Shown: in pieces, positions 32,264 through 40,496 of the stretch
Layout: each line of letters opens with the position of its first letter
Position numbering within the stretch: position 1 is the stretch's first letter
Assembly (NCBI GenBank): GCA_020722095.1
Contig: DYLM01000001.1
Coordinates: 1-48,925 of the forward strand
DNA length: 48,925 nt
From: Chloroherpeton thalassium
GTDB lineage: Bacteria; Bacteroidota; Ignavibacteria; Kapaibacteriales; UBA2268
Reading direction: 5' to 3'
The notes under the pieces: model-generated
Databases searched by the model: none
What the model was told of the DNA's origin: nothing
Seen by the model: the letters and a program-made list of their open reading frames with translations, nothing else
Made by a program: the position numbers and the translations under genes

Positions 32264-35017
32264 TTATAATTTTATTCCAAAACTTAAATATGTTTTTGCT
32301 TCACCTTTGTATAATTCTAATGATTCATCAACAGAAAAAATGTCTGCTATGCCAATACTTAATGGTCCTAATGGTGTATTTAAAGAATATGAAATTCCAA
32401 GACTATGCAAAAAACTTACAAATTGTATTTTGTCTGTTCTTTGCCAAACTCTTCCTGTATTATAATGAATGCTAACGTACATATCAAGTATTGACTTTAT
32501 TGGAATTCTATACCGATAATTAACAAATAAGTTTATTATTTGCCTACCTAAATACTGATTTTCGAGCAAACCCCAGAAATTTCCCTCTCCGCCCAGCGAG
32601 AACATTTCGGTTATTGGCATTGTCTCGTCTCCTGCTCCAATAATTGACCCAAAATTTATAGTGTTCCGCGAATCGAAGCTATAAAATGAAGAGAAAGAAA
32701 AGAATAATTTCGAATATGAAATAAAGTCGCTAAATGGAGCAATGTTTGTTTCTAAATATGACTCTAATTGCATTCCATTTGTTGGATAGAAAGTGAAATC
32801 GCGGGAATCATACTGAAAATTTATCTTAAATGTTGCTAAATTTTGAAACTTTGATGGAGTCTCTCCAATATTAAATGATCTTTGTCTTTCGTATTTTAAA
32901 TCAAATGTAAATTTCCCTTTTTTCTCGATTTGCGAACCAAAAGATAAATTCAATCCCATTTTTTCAATTAATAACTCTGATTTTAATTGATATAATAATT
33001 CTTTATCACTGTAATCTTTGGTATTATCGTAAAGTTTAATTCTATTACGATAATAATAAGCCATCGACCTGCTTGTTAAAGTAGTAGTTAGTATTTTTGG
33101 GTTAAGTCCAGAGATTGAAAAATATTGATTTAATTCTCCACCAAAGAATGAAAATGCAACTTGCGAACCCAAATTTAAAAAGTTCTGATGAATAAAATCA
33201 ACACTTGCTTGCAAATATCTTTCATTATCAGCACGAATGCCAAGCTGGAGAGTTTGATTACCTGATTCTGTTAATTGAACAATTACATTGATTTTCCCGC
33301 TTGCATTTTTAGTTGGATAAACATCAATAAAAGAAAAATAATTAGTAGAAAGCAAATTTGCTCTACTTTGTTGCAACATCTGAAATGACAAAATATCGCC
33401 CTGTTTGAATACCAATTCCCTTTTTATTAAGTAATCATCAACTGTTTTATTTCCTTTAATAATCACGGAATCAACAATGCCTTCATCAACAATCAATTCA
33501 AATATTTTATTTTCTCTGTCGCATATTATTTTCTTTATGTTTAAGAAAGAATAATTTTTTTCTTTTGCCTTTTCAATAAATGCAGTTTTTACTTTTTGCA
33601 TTAAATTATAGTCAAATTGTTCAGCAAAAAACTTTTGATTAATTTCAGATAAAATTTCTTCCAAATTAGGAGTGATTTGATGGTTAATCACAATTTTGGT
33701 TAATTGAGTTTGCTCATTAGCATTGATAATTATTTCACTTTGATTTGTTTCAACCCACAATTTGCAATAAGAGTTAGCATTTGAATTGAAATAATGATAA
33801 ATATCATCTAACACAATTAAATTCTTACTATTAAACAATTTTATAATATTTGCACTATCAATTGGCTTGATATTTTTAAATTTAATAGATGAATACTCAT
33901 TATTTATTGCTGGATTATCATTATTGAAATCATTGAACTTCTCATTTGTTAAGTTCTCAATTTGTAATTTGATATTGTTAGCCACATCTGTTGCAGTTAT
34001 CTCACCTTTATAAATCAATGAATCTGTATTTTTAAAATCAGTATTTGAATAATTTCCCAAGTCTGGAGTGATTAGAAAGTTCGCTTTATTTCGTTCAATT
34101 TCTGTAAACTTTTGCATTTCAATCGAAACAATTTGATCGGCAACATTCCAAGGTTTGTTGAGATCCTTTTGCTCAAAAAGTGGTGAAGTAACATCAACAG
34201 CAATAGTTATATCGGGATTGAATTCACTGTTAGCAATACTTACTGGAATATTTGACATTAGTCCGCCATCTACAAGCAGCATATTTTGATAAGGAACAGG
34301 CGAATGCCGTAGTGGAATGGTTGAACTCGCACGCACCGACATTGGCAAACTCCCATTTTTAAGAACCACCGTATTGCCCGAAACAATATCTGTTGCTACT
34401 GGTCGAAACGGAATTTGCAAATCATCATAATCTTCGAGCGATACACTTCGGGCATTATAAAACAAATCGCTCAATAGTTGATTGAATTTATTTGCAAACG
34501 ATAGGCCTTGAGGAAATACAACTTCGAAATTCTGAAAATTTAACTTTATCAAACTTCTATCCAGAAATGCCTTGTTATCATAGATGTATTCGCGCCTATC
34601 GGTGTTTTCGATAAGCGAAAATATCTCGGTCCAATCTTTGTCCATAAAGATTTTCTCGAGTTCGTCAGTTGTGTAGCCCGCAGAATAAAGACCACCGATA
34701 ATAGCACCAATACTTGTTCCAACAATATAATCAATTTTGATATTTGACTTTTCGAGTTGTTTTATTACTCCAATGTGAGCAATACCACGAGCACCACCGC
34801 CGCTAAGAACTAAGGCAACTTTTGGTTTGAAAAAATTCCTATTTGGGATTAAATTATACTTTTGTGTATTTACGGAATTGTAGTATTTTTCCCAGTCTTG
34901 TTCGGAAACAAAAGGAGCATCGGAATTAACTACTTCCAAAGATTTACTTAATAAATTTGCAGAAAAACTGGAAAGTAATATAAGTAGGTAAAGGATATTT
35001 TTTGGAACTTTTTTCAA
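32264..35017 (-). CDS. Patatin-like phospholipase with POTRA and outer-membrane barrel (PlpD-type)
   Basis: A 917-residue protein with a signal peptide (residues 1-22). A patatin domain (about 66-270) carries LSGGGARGIAHIGV, the nucleophile in GTSIGAIIGG (S102) and the catalytic Asp in LLVDGGLMSN. A middle region (about 440-580) fits POTRA repeats, for instance KIFELIVDEGIVDSVIIKGNKTVDDYLIKRELVFKQGD, and the C-terminal third is a BamA/TamA-type barrel (YDSRDFTFYPTNGMQLESY, GGEGNFWGLLENQYLGRQ) ending YLSFGIKL. This is the PlpD (type V-d autotransporter-like) layout: the barrel presents the lipase at the surface. A -7-like TAAATTTG lies on the minus strand at 35037-35030. Confidence 0.9.
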   Translation of the reverse strand: MKKVPKNILYLLILLSSFSANLLSKSLEVVNSDAPFVSEQDWEKYYNSVNTQKYNLIPNRNFFKPKVALVLSGGGARGIAHIGVIKQLEKSNIKIDYIVGTSIGAIIGGLYSAGYTTDELEKIFMDKDWTEIFSLIENTDRREYIYDNKAFLDRSLIKLNFQNFEVVFPQGLSFANKFNQLLSDLFYNARSVSLEDYDDLQIPFRPVATDIVSGNTVVLKNGSLPMSVRASSTIPLRHSPVPYQNMLLVDGGLMSNIPVSIANSEFNPDITIAVDVTSPLFEQKDLNKPWNVADQIVSIEMQKFTEIERNKANFLITPDLGNYSNTDFKNTDSLIYKGEITATDVANNIKLQIENLTNEKFNDFNNDNPAINNEYSSIKFKNIKPIDSANIIKLFNSKNLIVLDDIYHYFNSNANSYCKLWVETNQSEIIINANEQTQLTKIVINHQITPNLEEILSEINQKFFAEQFDYNLMQKVKTAFIEKAKEKNYSFLNIKKIICDRENKIFELIVDEGIVDSVIIKGNKTVDDYLIKRELVFKQGDILSFQMLQQSRANLLSTNYFSFIDVYPTKNASGKINVIVQLTESGNQTLQLGIRADNERYLQASVDFIHQNFLNLGSQVAFSFFGGELNQYFSISGLNPKILTTTLTSRSMAYYYRNRIKLYDNTKDYSDKELLYQLKSELLIEKMGLNLSFGSQIEKKGKFTFDLKYERQRSFNIGETPSKFQNLATFKINFQYDSRDFTFYPTNGMQLESYLETNIAPFSDFISYSKLFFSFSSFYSFDSRNTINFGSIIGAGDETMPITEMFSLGGEGNFWGLLENQYLGRQIINLFVNYRYRIPIKSILDMYVSIHYNTGRVWQRTDKIQFVSFLHSLGISYSLNTPLGPLSIGIADIFSVDESLELYKGEAKTYLSFGIKL

Positions 35018-35052
35018 TTTAATTTATGGCAAATTTATGCAAAAAAAATTAT

Positions 35053-35337
35053 TTAATAAATTACAAATTCATATAAGTCAGTTGAAAAATTGGAAAAATC
35101 ATCTTGAATTTCACTCACTCTTTTTACATTAGCCCGCTGTGGACCAATTTCTAATTGCTTTTTGAAAAGCTCGATATTTTCTTCGTATCCGTGTGCAATA
35201 ATCTCTACATTTCCATTCATCAAATTTTTGGCATAACCATAAATGCTATGCTCAATTGCCTTGCGATGAGCAAAGTAGCGGTATCCAACACCCTGCACAA
35301 ACCCTTCTACTATGAATTTTTTGGTAATTTTTTTCAT
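35053..35337 (-). CDS. acyP: Acylphosphatase
   Basis: A 94-residue acylphosphatase of full length. The active-site loop reads VEGFVQGVGYRYFAHRKAIE with the catalytic Arg of GVGYR, and the catalytic Asn appears in GYAKNLMNGNVEIIAHG. It hydrolyses carboxyl-phosphate bonds in small metabolites. It is directly downstream of the DJ-1 gene, whose stop codon lies 1 nt before this start codon, so they are translationally linked. Confidence 0.93.
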   Translation of the reverse strand: MKKITKKFIVEGFVQGVGYRYFAHRKAIEHSIYGYAKNLMNGNVEIIAHGYEENIELFKKQLEIGPQRANVKRVSEIQDDFSNFSTDLYEFVIY

Positions 35338-35338
35338 T

Positions 35339-35893
35339 TTATTCCGACCAAACTATGGCTCGTTTAACATTTTCTAATGTTTCATTTCCAAACAATTTTT
35401 CAATTATATAAAATGATAATTGAAAAACAGTTCCTGCTCCCCTACTCGAAATTATATTATTCTCTTCAACAATAATTTCTTCGGAATAATTATAATTCAT
35501 TAAATCCTCGCGAACAGATGGATGTGAAGTAATTTTTTGTCCTGGTTTTAGCAGTTGAAAATAAGATAAAATGCTTGGAGCAGCACAAATTGTAGCAACT
35601 AATTTTTGATTTTCTAAATGATTTTCCAAAATTGTTTTTACCTGCGATAATTCCATAATATTCTGCACTCCTTTTGCACCGCCAGGAAGATATACCAAGT
35701 CAAATAATTGATTATCTTTGATTTTATGCAAAGGCACATCTGGAAGAATTTTTATATTCCTGGAACAATGGATAATATCATTCTCGCCCGCCAAAGTTAC
35801 ATTTGCACCAGCACGGCGAAGCAAATCAACAAAAACCACTGTTTCGATTTCCTCTGTTCCATTAGCAACAATAACTAAAATGTTTTTAAACAT
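35339..35893 (-). CDS. DJ-1/PfpI-family protein
   Basis: A 184-residue DJ-1/ThiJ protein. I start at the ATG at 35893; a longer open frame to 35992 adds 33 unlikely residues and would overlap the aroA start. The conserved Glu is in NGTEEIE and the nucleophilic Cys in VATICAAPSIL, with the following SSRGAGTVFQLSFYIIEKL segment typical of YajL/DJ-1. These proteins are redox-responsive chaperones or deglycases; the specific activity is debated for the family. It shares a transcript with acyP and is divergent from aroA. Confidence 0.9.
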   Translation of the reverse strand: MFKNILVIVANGTEEIETVVFVDLLRRAGANVTLAGENDIIHCSRNIKILPDVPLHKIKDNQLFDLVYLPGGAKGVQNIMELSQVKTILENHLENQKLVATICAAPSILSYFQLLKPGQKITSHPSVREDLMNYNYSEEIIVEENNIISSRGAGTVFQLSFYIIEKLFGNETLENVKRAIVWSE

Positions 35894-35972
35894 AATTTTG
35901 ATTATTTTATATTTTAAAATATTATATTCTAATAATTTATTTATATTTTTGTGAAATAAATTTATCACAAAA

Positions 35973-37205
35973 ATGATTTTACAAAATTGCAAAATTTTCG
36001 GTAAAATAGACGCAAAACCCTCAAAAAGTATTTTTCAAAGATTGCTTGCTTTTGCTATTTTATCTAAAAATCCAACCACGATACATAATGTTTGTATTTC
36101 CGAAGATGCTTATGCCTCATTAAAACTCATTGAAGATATTGGAAATGAAATAATAGAATTGGGCAACAATTCAATTCAAATTATTCCACATTCTCCAAAA
36201 AGAGACACTGTACTTAATTGCGGCGAATCAGGTTTATGTATTAGAATGTTCTCGCCTATTCTTGCCTTGTTTCCTTATAATTTCACAATAAACGCAAAAA
36301 ATACTTTGCTAAAAAGAAAAAATGATGGAATACAAGAAACTTTAACATCGCTTGGAGCAAGTGTTGAAACAAATAATAATTATCCACCAATAAACATTAC
36401 CGGCAGTATAAAGCCAGGAAACATAAAATTTTCCAACCTTGATTCATCTCAATTTTTATCAGGGTTATTGATAGCATTACCCTATTTAAATTCAGCATCA
36501 TCTATTACAATTTCCAATATTGTAAGCAAACCCTTTCTTGATATTACTTTGCATTATTCAAAATTATTTGGTGGAAAAGTTGAATTTGATGGAGAAAACC
36601 ATTTTACTTGCTATCCATCTGCATATTTTGGGGGAGAGTTCTATGTAGAAAATGACTGGACTAATGCTGCTACAATGCTGATTGCTGGAGCAATTGGTGG
36701 ACAAGTTCAAATAAATAATATTTCCAGCAATTCTCCCCAAGGCGATAAAGTTATTCTTGACTTATTAACTGAAATTGGCGCCAAAGTAATTGAGCAAGGC
36801 AATTCAATATTAGTAGAACAAAATGAATTAAAGAATTTCGAATTTGATGCAACAGATTATCCTGATTTGGTTCCTGGGTTGTCAGTTCTGGCGGCTAACT
36901 GCAAGGGTTTATCCCGTATCAATAATATTGATAGACTAAAAAATAAAGAAACTAATAGAGTAGAGACTATTATAAATATTCTTCAAAATTCTGGAATTAA
37001 AGTTGAGTATTATGATTCTGCTTTAAAAATATATGGCGGGGAAACTAATATTGATTTGATAAATGCACAGAACGACCATAGAATTGCAATGATGGCAGCA
37101 TTATTATCCATCAACAACAAAAATGATATTCAGTTAATTGGCTTTGATTCTGTTGCAAAATCCTATCCAACATTCTGGCACGACTTTAATTTCTTAAAAA
37201 GATAA
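35973..37205 (+). CDS. aroA: 3-phosphoshikimate 1-carboxyvinyltransferase (EPSP synthase), atypical active-site loop
   Basis: A 410-residue EPSP synthase homologue, slightly shorter than the usual 430. Conserved segments include KPSKSIFQRLLAFA (KSxSxR-like), NCGESGLCIRM, SSQFLSGLLIALP, NDWTNAATMLIAGA, DYPDLVPGLSVLAA, RLKNKETNRVETI and NDHRIAMMAALLS. Two positions of the PEP/glyphosate pocket look unusual: in the GNAGTAMRP loop of E. coli, the local sequence reads GESGLCIRM, so Thr97 is Leu and Pro101 is Met (alignment by eye), and the RP dipeptide near Arg124 reads RK. Catalytic Lys, Arg and Asp residues are otherwise present. The gene stands alone, divergent from the DJ-1 gene. A -7-like TATTTTTG lies at 35944-35951. 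Confidence 0.85.
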   Translation: MILQNCKIFGKIDAKPSKSIFQRLLAFAILSKNPTTIHNVCISEDAYASLKLIEDIGNEIIELGNNSIQIIPHSPKRDTVLNCGESGLCIRMFSPILALFPYNFTINAKNTLLKRKNDGIQETLTSLGASVETNNNYPPINITGSIKPGNIKFSNLDSSQFLSGLLIALPYLNSASSITISNIVSKPFLDITLHYSKLFGGKVEFDGENHFTCYPSAYFGGEFYVENDWTNAATMLIAGAIGGQVQINNISSNSPQGDKVILDLLTEIGAKVIEQGNSILVEQNELKNFEFDATDYPDLVPGLSVLAANCKGLSRINNIDRLKNKETNRVETIINILQNSGIKVEYYDSALKIYGGETNIDLINAQNDHRIAMMAALLSINNKNDIQLIGFDSVAKSYPTFWHDFNFLKR

Positions 37206-37270
37206 TTAATATAATAATCAATTAAGACCATAAATTTTCTTGTGATTATAAATTTATTCTTAATAATTGT

Positions 37271-37278
37271 TAATTTTG
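37271..37278 (+). promoter_or_regulatory. -7 element candidate for gmhA
   Basis: TAATTTTG lies 14 nt before the gmhA start codon. No TTG is found 19 nt upstream, so only this half of a promoter is supported. Confidence 0.4.
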
Positions 37279-37292
37279 TAAAAAAATAAAAA

Positions 37293-37880
37293 ATGAATTA
37301 TTTCGAAAAAATTACAACATCAATAGAAGATAGCATTTTTACTAAACAAACTCTGTTCAAAAAAGAAACTATCGAATTAATAAATGAAATTGCCCTAAAA
37401 TTGAAAAAAGTTATCGAAAAAGGTGGCAAAATTCTTTTTTGTGGTAATGGTGGAAGCGCTGCTGATAGTCAGCATTTAGCTGCAGAATTAGTTGTCAGAT
37501 TTCGTAGTTCTTTTCCTCGTCCTGCAATACCAGCAATCGCTCTTACTACTGATTCTTCCATTTTAACTGCTTGCGGAAATGATTTTGGTTTTAATCAAAT
37601 ATTCGCCCGTCAAGTGGAAGCTCTTGGCAATCCAAACGATGCCTTGTTCGCAATTTCCACAAGTGGGAACTCCACAAATATCATTGAAGCTGTTAAGCAA
37701 GCTCGCAAAAAGAATATGCTTGTAGTTGGCTTTTTGGGGGGCAATGGCGGAGAGTTATCTTCAATGTGCGATATTAATTTTATTGCTCCAAGCGATGTTA
37801 CCGCACGAATTCAAGAAACTCACATTATGGTAGGTCATATTCTATGCGAATTAATTGAAGAATATTTATTTTTAAATTAA
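37293..37880 (+). CDS. gmhA: Sedoheptulose-7-phosphate isomerase (phosphoheptose isomerase)
   Basis: A 195-residue SIS-domain protein that matches GmhA: LFCGNGGSAADSQHLAAELVVRF, PAIPAIALTTDSSILTACGNDFGFNQIFARQVEALG, AISTSGNSTNIIEAVKQARKK and IQETHIMVGHILCELIE, with the metal-binding His and Glu of these motifs. It makes D-glycero-D-manno-heptose 7-phosphate, the first step of ADP-heptose synthesis for LPS core or S-layer glycans. DiaA-like regulators share the SIS fold, but the TDSS/IQETH motifs favour GmhA. It is followed by ferritin after 78 nt and its heptose partners are not in the window. Confidence 0.92.
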   Translation: MNYFEKITTSIEDSIFTKQTLFKKETIELINEIALKLKKVIEKGGKILFCGNGGSAADSQHLAAELVVRFRSSFPRPAIPAIALTTDSSILTACGNDFGFNQIFARQVEALGNPNDALFAISTSGNSTNIIEAVKQARKKNMLVVGFLGGNGGELSSMCDINFIAPSDVTARIQETHIMVGHILCELIEEYLFLN

Positions 37881-37958
37881 ATTTTTTTAAATTTAGAAAT
37901 ATTCTAACTGATTATTCGTTTTAAACTATAAATTTATTAACTTAATTAGGAAATTATT

Positions 37959-38471
37959 ATGATTAAAGAATCTTTGCAAACAGCAATTAACGAGCAAATC
38001 GTTCGTGAAATGTATTCTTCAAACTTATATTTATCAATGGCCGCATATTATGCATCAATCAATTTAAATGGTTTTGCAAATTGGATGAGAGTCCAAGCAG
38101 AAGAAGAAATGATTCACGCTTTGAAATTTTTCGACTATGTTTTAGACCGCGGTGGCAAAGTAACTTTAGGAGCTATCTCTGCAACTCCAGCGGAATGGAC
38201 GGGCTACATTCAACCATTTGCTGATGCTTTGGAACACGAGCAAAAAATAACTGCTTGGATTAATGATATTGCAGATATTGCTCATACCGAAAAAGATTAC
38301 GCAACAATGTCATTCTTAAATTGGTTTATTGACGAGCAAGTTGAAGAAGAGAAAACTACAGGTGAAATACTTGATAGATTAAGATTAGCAGGCGATAGCA
38401 AATCAAGTTTATTCCTCCTTGATAATGAACTTAAAACCAGAAAAGTAGGAACTGCAACAGAAAAAGAATAA
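37959..38471 (+). CDS. ftnA: Ferritin (FtnA-like)
   Basis: A 170-residue bacterial non-haem ferritin. Ferroxidase-site residues are visible in order: EQIVREMYSSNLYLSMAAYY (Glu17), EEEMIHALKFFDYV (Glu and His), and the later DEQVEEEKTTGEIL stretch (Glu/Gln). It oxidises ferrous iron and stores it as a mineral inside a 24-mer. TTAGGAAATTATT precedes the start. It is closed by a terminator at 38489-38530. Confidence 0.95.
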   Translation: MIKESLQTAINEQIVREMYSSNLYLSMAAYYASINLNGFANWMRVQAEEEMIHALKFFDYVLDRGGKVTLGAISATPAEWTGYIQPFADALEHEQKITAWINDIADIAHTEKDYATMSFLNWFIDEQVEEEKTTGEILDRLRLAGDSKSSLFLLDNELKTRKVGTATEKE

Positions 38472-38488
38472 ATTTATAAAATTATACT

Positions 38489-38530
38489 AAAGATGGAGTC
38501 CATTTACAAAAACGGGATCCATCTTTTTTT
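38489..38530 (+). terminator. Rho-independent terminator after the ferritin gene
   Basis: Arms aaagatgga (38489-38497) and tccatcttt (38518-38526) pair, extended by a partly paired gtcc/ggga, around the loop atttacaaaaac. A T-rich tail (ttttttt) follows. Confidence 0.85.
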
Positions 38531-38560
38531 TATTTAAACACCTTCCGTTTTACCTAAGAC

Positions 38561-38845
38561 GAGGCTGTCTTATAAGTCGATTATTTGGAAAAATATAAAA
38601 TTAAAAATTTTTTCAAACCTTATTTATCCTAACAACTTTAGTAGAGAAAAATGAACCAAACCAAATATTATAACCTTATTTCCTATTTTCAATAATTTAA
38701 TAAGGTTATAAGGTTTGGTGTGTATCAATGGGAATTATTTCTACTAATGTAAATAATTAGGATAAGGTTTTTCGATGTTATTTAATTAATTCTAATACCT
38801 AACACCCAAAACCAAAAACCTTTATAACATTTTCAAATTTTCAAA
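38561..38845. repeat. Repeat-bearing intergenic stretch: solo element end plus large imperfect palindrome
   Basis: The stretch 38472-38845 has no gene. After the ferritin terminator, gaggctgtcttataagtc (38561-38578) matches the terminal inverted repeat of the element at 43824-43952 with one mismatch; no matching second end is seen. Then an imperfect inverted repeat spans 38615-38770: outer arms aaaccttatttatcctaa and aattaggataaggttt, and inner arms taaccttatt (38671-38680) and aataaggtta (38699-38708). The remainder repeats ctaataccta-acacccaa, also found at 262-279. Confidence 0.75.
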
Positions 38846-40411
38846 TTATAATGGTATATTTCCGTGCTTTTTATATGGATTTTTATCTACTTTATTTTGC
38901 AATAATTCATAAGCATTTACCAATATTCTTCTTGTATCTTGCGGAATTATCACATCGTCAATAAATCCATAAGATGCAGCAATATATGGATTGCCAAATC
39001 TTTCATTATATTCATTAATCAATTCTTGTTCCTTTTCTTCGGGATTTGCGGAATCGTCAATATCTTTTTTGAAAATAATCTCAACAGCACCTTTCGCCCC
39101 CATCACAGCAATTTCGGCGGTAGGCCAAGCATAATTCAAGTCGCCACGAATATGCTTGCTATTCATCACATCATAAGCTCCGCCATAAGCTTTACGTGTA
39201 ATTACCGTAATCTTTGGAACGGTAGCTTCGGCAAATGCGTAAAGAAGTTTAGCTCCATTTGCAATAATACCATTCCATTCTTGGTCAGAGCCAGGTAAAA
39301 ATCCCGGGACATCTTCCAAAACAAGCAAAGGAATATTAAAAGCATCGCAAAAACGAACAAAGCGAGCGGCTTTTTTGGAAGCATTAATATCCAAAACTCC
39401 AGCCAAAACTGCTGGTTGATTAGCAATCACTCCAATGGAACGTCCTGCTAAACGAATAAAACCAACTACTATATTTTCTGCAAAATCTTTATGAACTTCA
39501 AGGAAGTCGCTATTGTCTGCTAATGAATGAATAATATCCCGAATATCATAAGGTTGATTTGGATTAGCTGGAACGATGTAATTCAAAGCCTCATCAATTC
39601 TATCTGATGGGTCATCAGTAGGAATAATTGGCACTTCTTCGGCATTATTTTGTGGAATAAATGAAAGCAATTTCTTTACAATATTCATTGCATCAATATC
39701 ATTTTCGGCAACAAAGTGAGCTACACCACTTTTAGATGAATGTACTTCTGCTCCGCCCAATTCCTCGCTTGTGAGAGTCTCGTGAGTAACCGTCTTTACT
39801 ACTTTCGGACCAGTAACAAACATATAAGAAGAATGTTTTACCATTATAATGAAATCAGTAATTGCTGGAGAATATACAGCACCACCAGCAGAAGGTCCCA
39901 TAATCACAGAAATCTGTGGCACAACTCCAGAAGCAAGTGTATTTCGCAGGAAAATATCAGCGTAAGCGCCCAAAGAGCTAACGCCCTCCTGCACACGAGC
40001 ACCACCAGAATCATTTAGTCCAATTACTGGCGTTCCAATTTTCATTGCAATATCCATTATCTTGCAGATTTTCCGCCCGTGCTGTTCTGCCAAACTACCA
40101 CCGAGAACAGTAAAATCTTGTGAGAACAACATTACTTTCCTACCATCAATTTCACCAAAACCTGTTACAACTCCATCGCCAAGAAATACTTCCTTATCCA
40201 AGCCAAAGGAATTAGAATGATGATGAGCAAGAGCATCAATTTCGTTAAATGAATTATTATCTAATAAATAATCTACTCGTTCGCGTGCAGTTAATTTGTT
40301 TTTTTTATGCTGGGAAGCAATTCTTTTTTCTCCTCCGCCAAGTTTAGCTTGAGTTTTGAGAACATTTAATTTGTCAATTTTTTTGTCAATAATGTGTTTA
40401 TTTTCACTCAT
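38846..40411 (-). CDS. pccB: Acyl-CoA carboxylase, carboxyltransferase subunit (PccB/MmdA-like)
   Basis: A 521-residue carboxyltransferase of the propionyl-CoA carboxylase beta or methylmalonyl-CoA decarboxylase alpha type. Visible hallmarks are the N-terminal [89 protein letters not shown] and [39 protein letters not shown]. It exchanges CO2 between biotin and acyl-CoA. Length and motifs fit either direction of the reaction. It is divergent from the biotin carboxylase gene over an 85-nt gap, so promoter control is probably shared. Substrate preference is not deducible. Confidence 0.93.
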   Translation of the reverse strand: MSENKHIIDKKIDKLNVLKTQAKLGGGEKRIASQHKKNKLTARERVDYLLDNNSFNEIDALAHHHSNSFGLDKEVFLGDGVVTGFGEIDGRKVMLFSQDFTVLGGSLAEQHGRKICKIMDIAMKIGTPVIGLNDSGGARVQEGVSSLGAYADIFLRNTLASGVVPQISVIMGPSAGGAVYSPAITDFIIMVKHSSYMFVTGPKVVKTVTHETLTSEELGGAEVHSSKSGVAHFVAENDIDAMNIVKKLLSFIPQNNAEEVPIIPTDDPSDRIDEALNYIVPANPNQPYDIRDIIHSLADNSDFLEVHKDFAENIVVGFIRLAGRSIGVIANQPAVLAGVLDINASKKAARFVRFCDAFNIPLLVLEDVPGFLPGSDQEWNGIIANGAKLLYAFAEATVPKITVITRKAYGGAYDVMNSKHIRGDLNYAWPTAEIAVMGAKGAVEIIFKKDIDDSANPEEKEQELINEYNERFGNPYIAASYGFIDDVIIPQDTRRILVNAYELLQNKVDKNPYKKHGNIPL

Positions 40412-40496
40412 AAGAATACTTTTTTTAGAAAAATTAATTTTAAAAAAAACAAATTAATAAAAAATTATTTAAATTACTTTTTTTTTAATAACAAAT

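Noticed and set aside
35894-35992. Longer N-terminus for the DJ-1 protein
   Set aside because: The added residues are not conserved in the family, and the extension would run across the aroA start region; the ATG at 35893 fits the known N-terminus.
38939-39298. 119-codon antisense frame over the carboxyltransferase gene
   Set aside because: The opposite strand carries clear carboxyltransferase motifs across the same bases; the antisense product lacks any recognisable feature.
40412-40496. A clear shared promoter for the divergent carboxylase genes
   Set aside because: The gap is almost pure A/T and many near-matches to TAnnTTTG or TTG occur by chance, so no single site can be defended.
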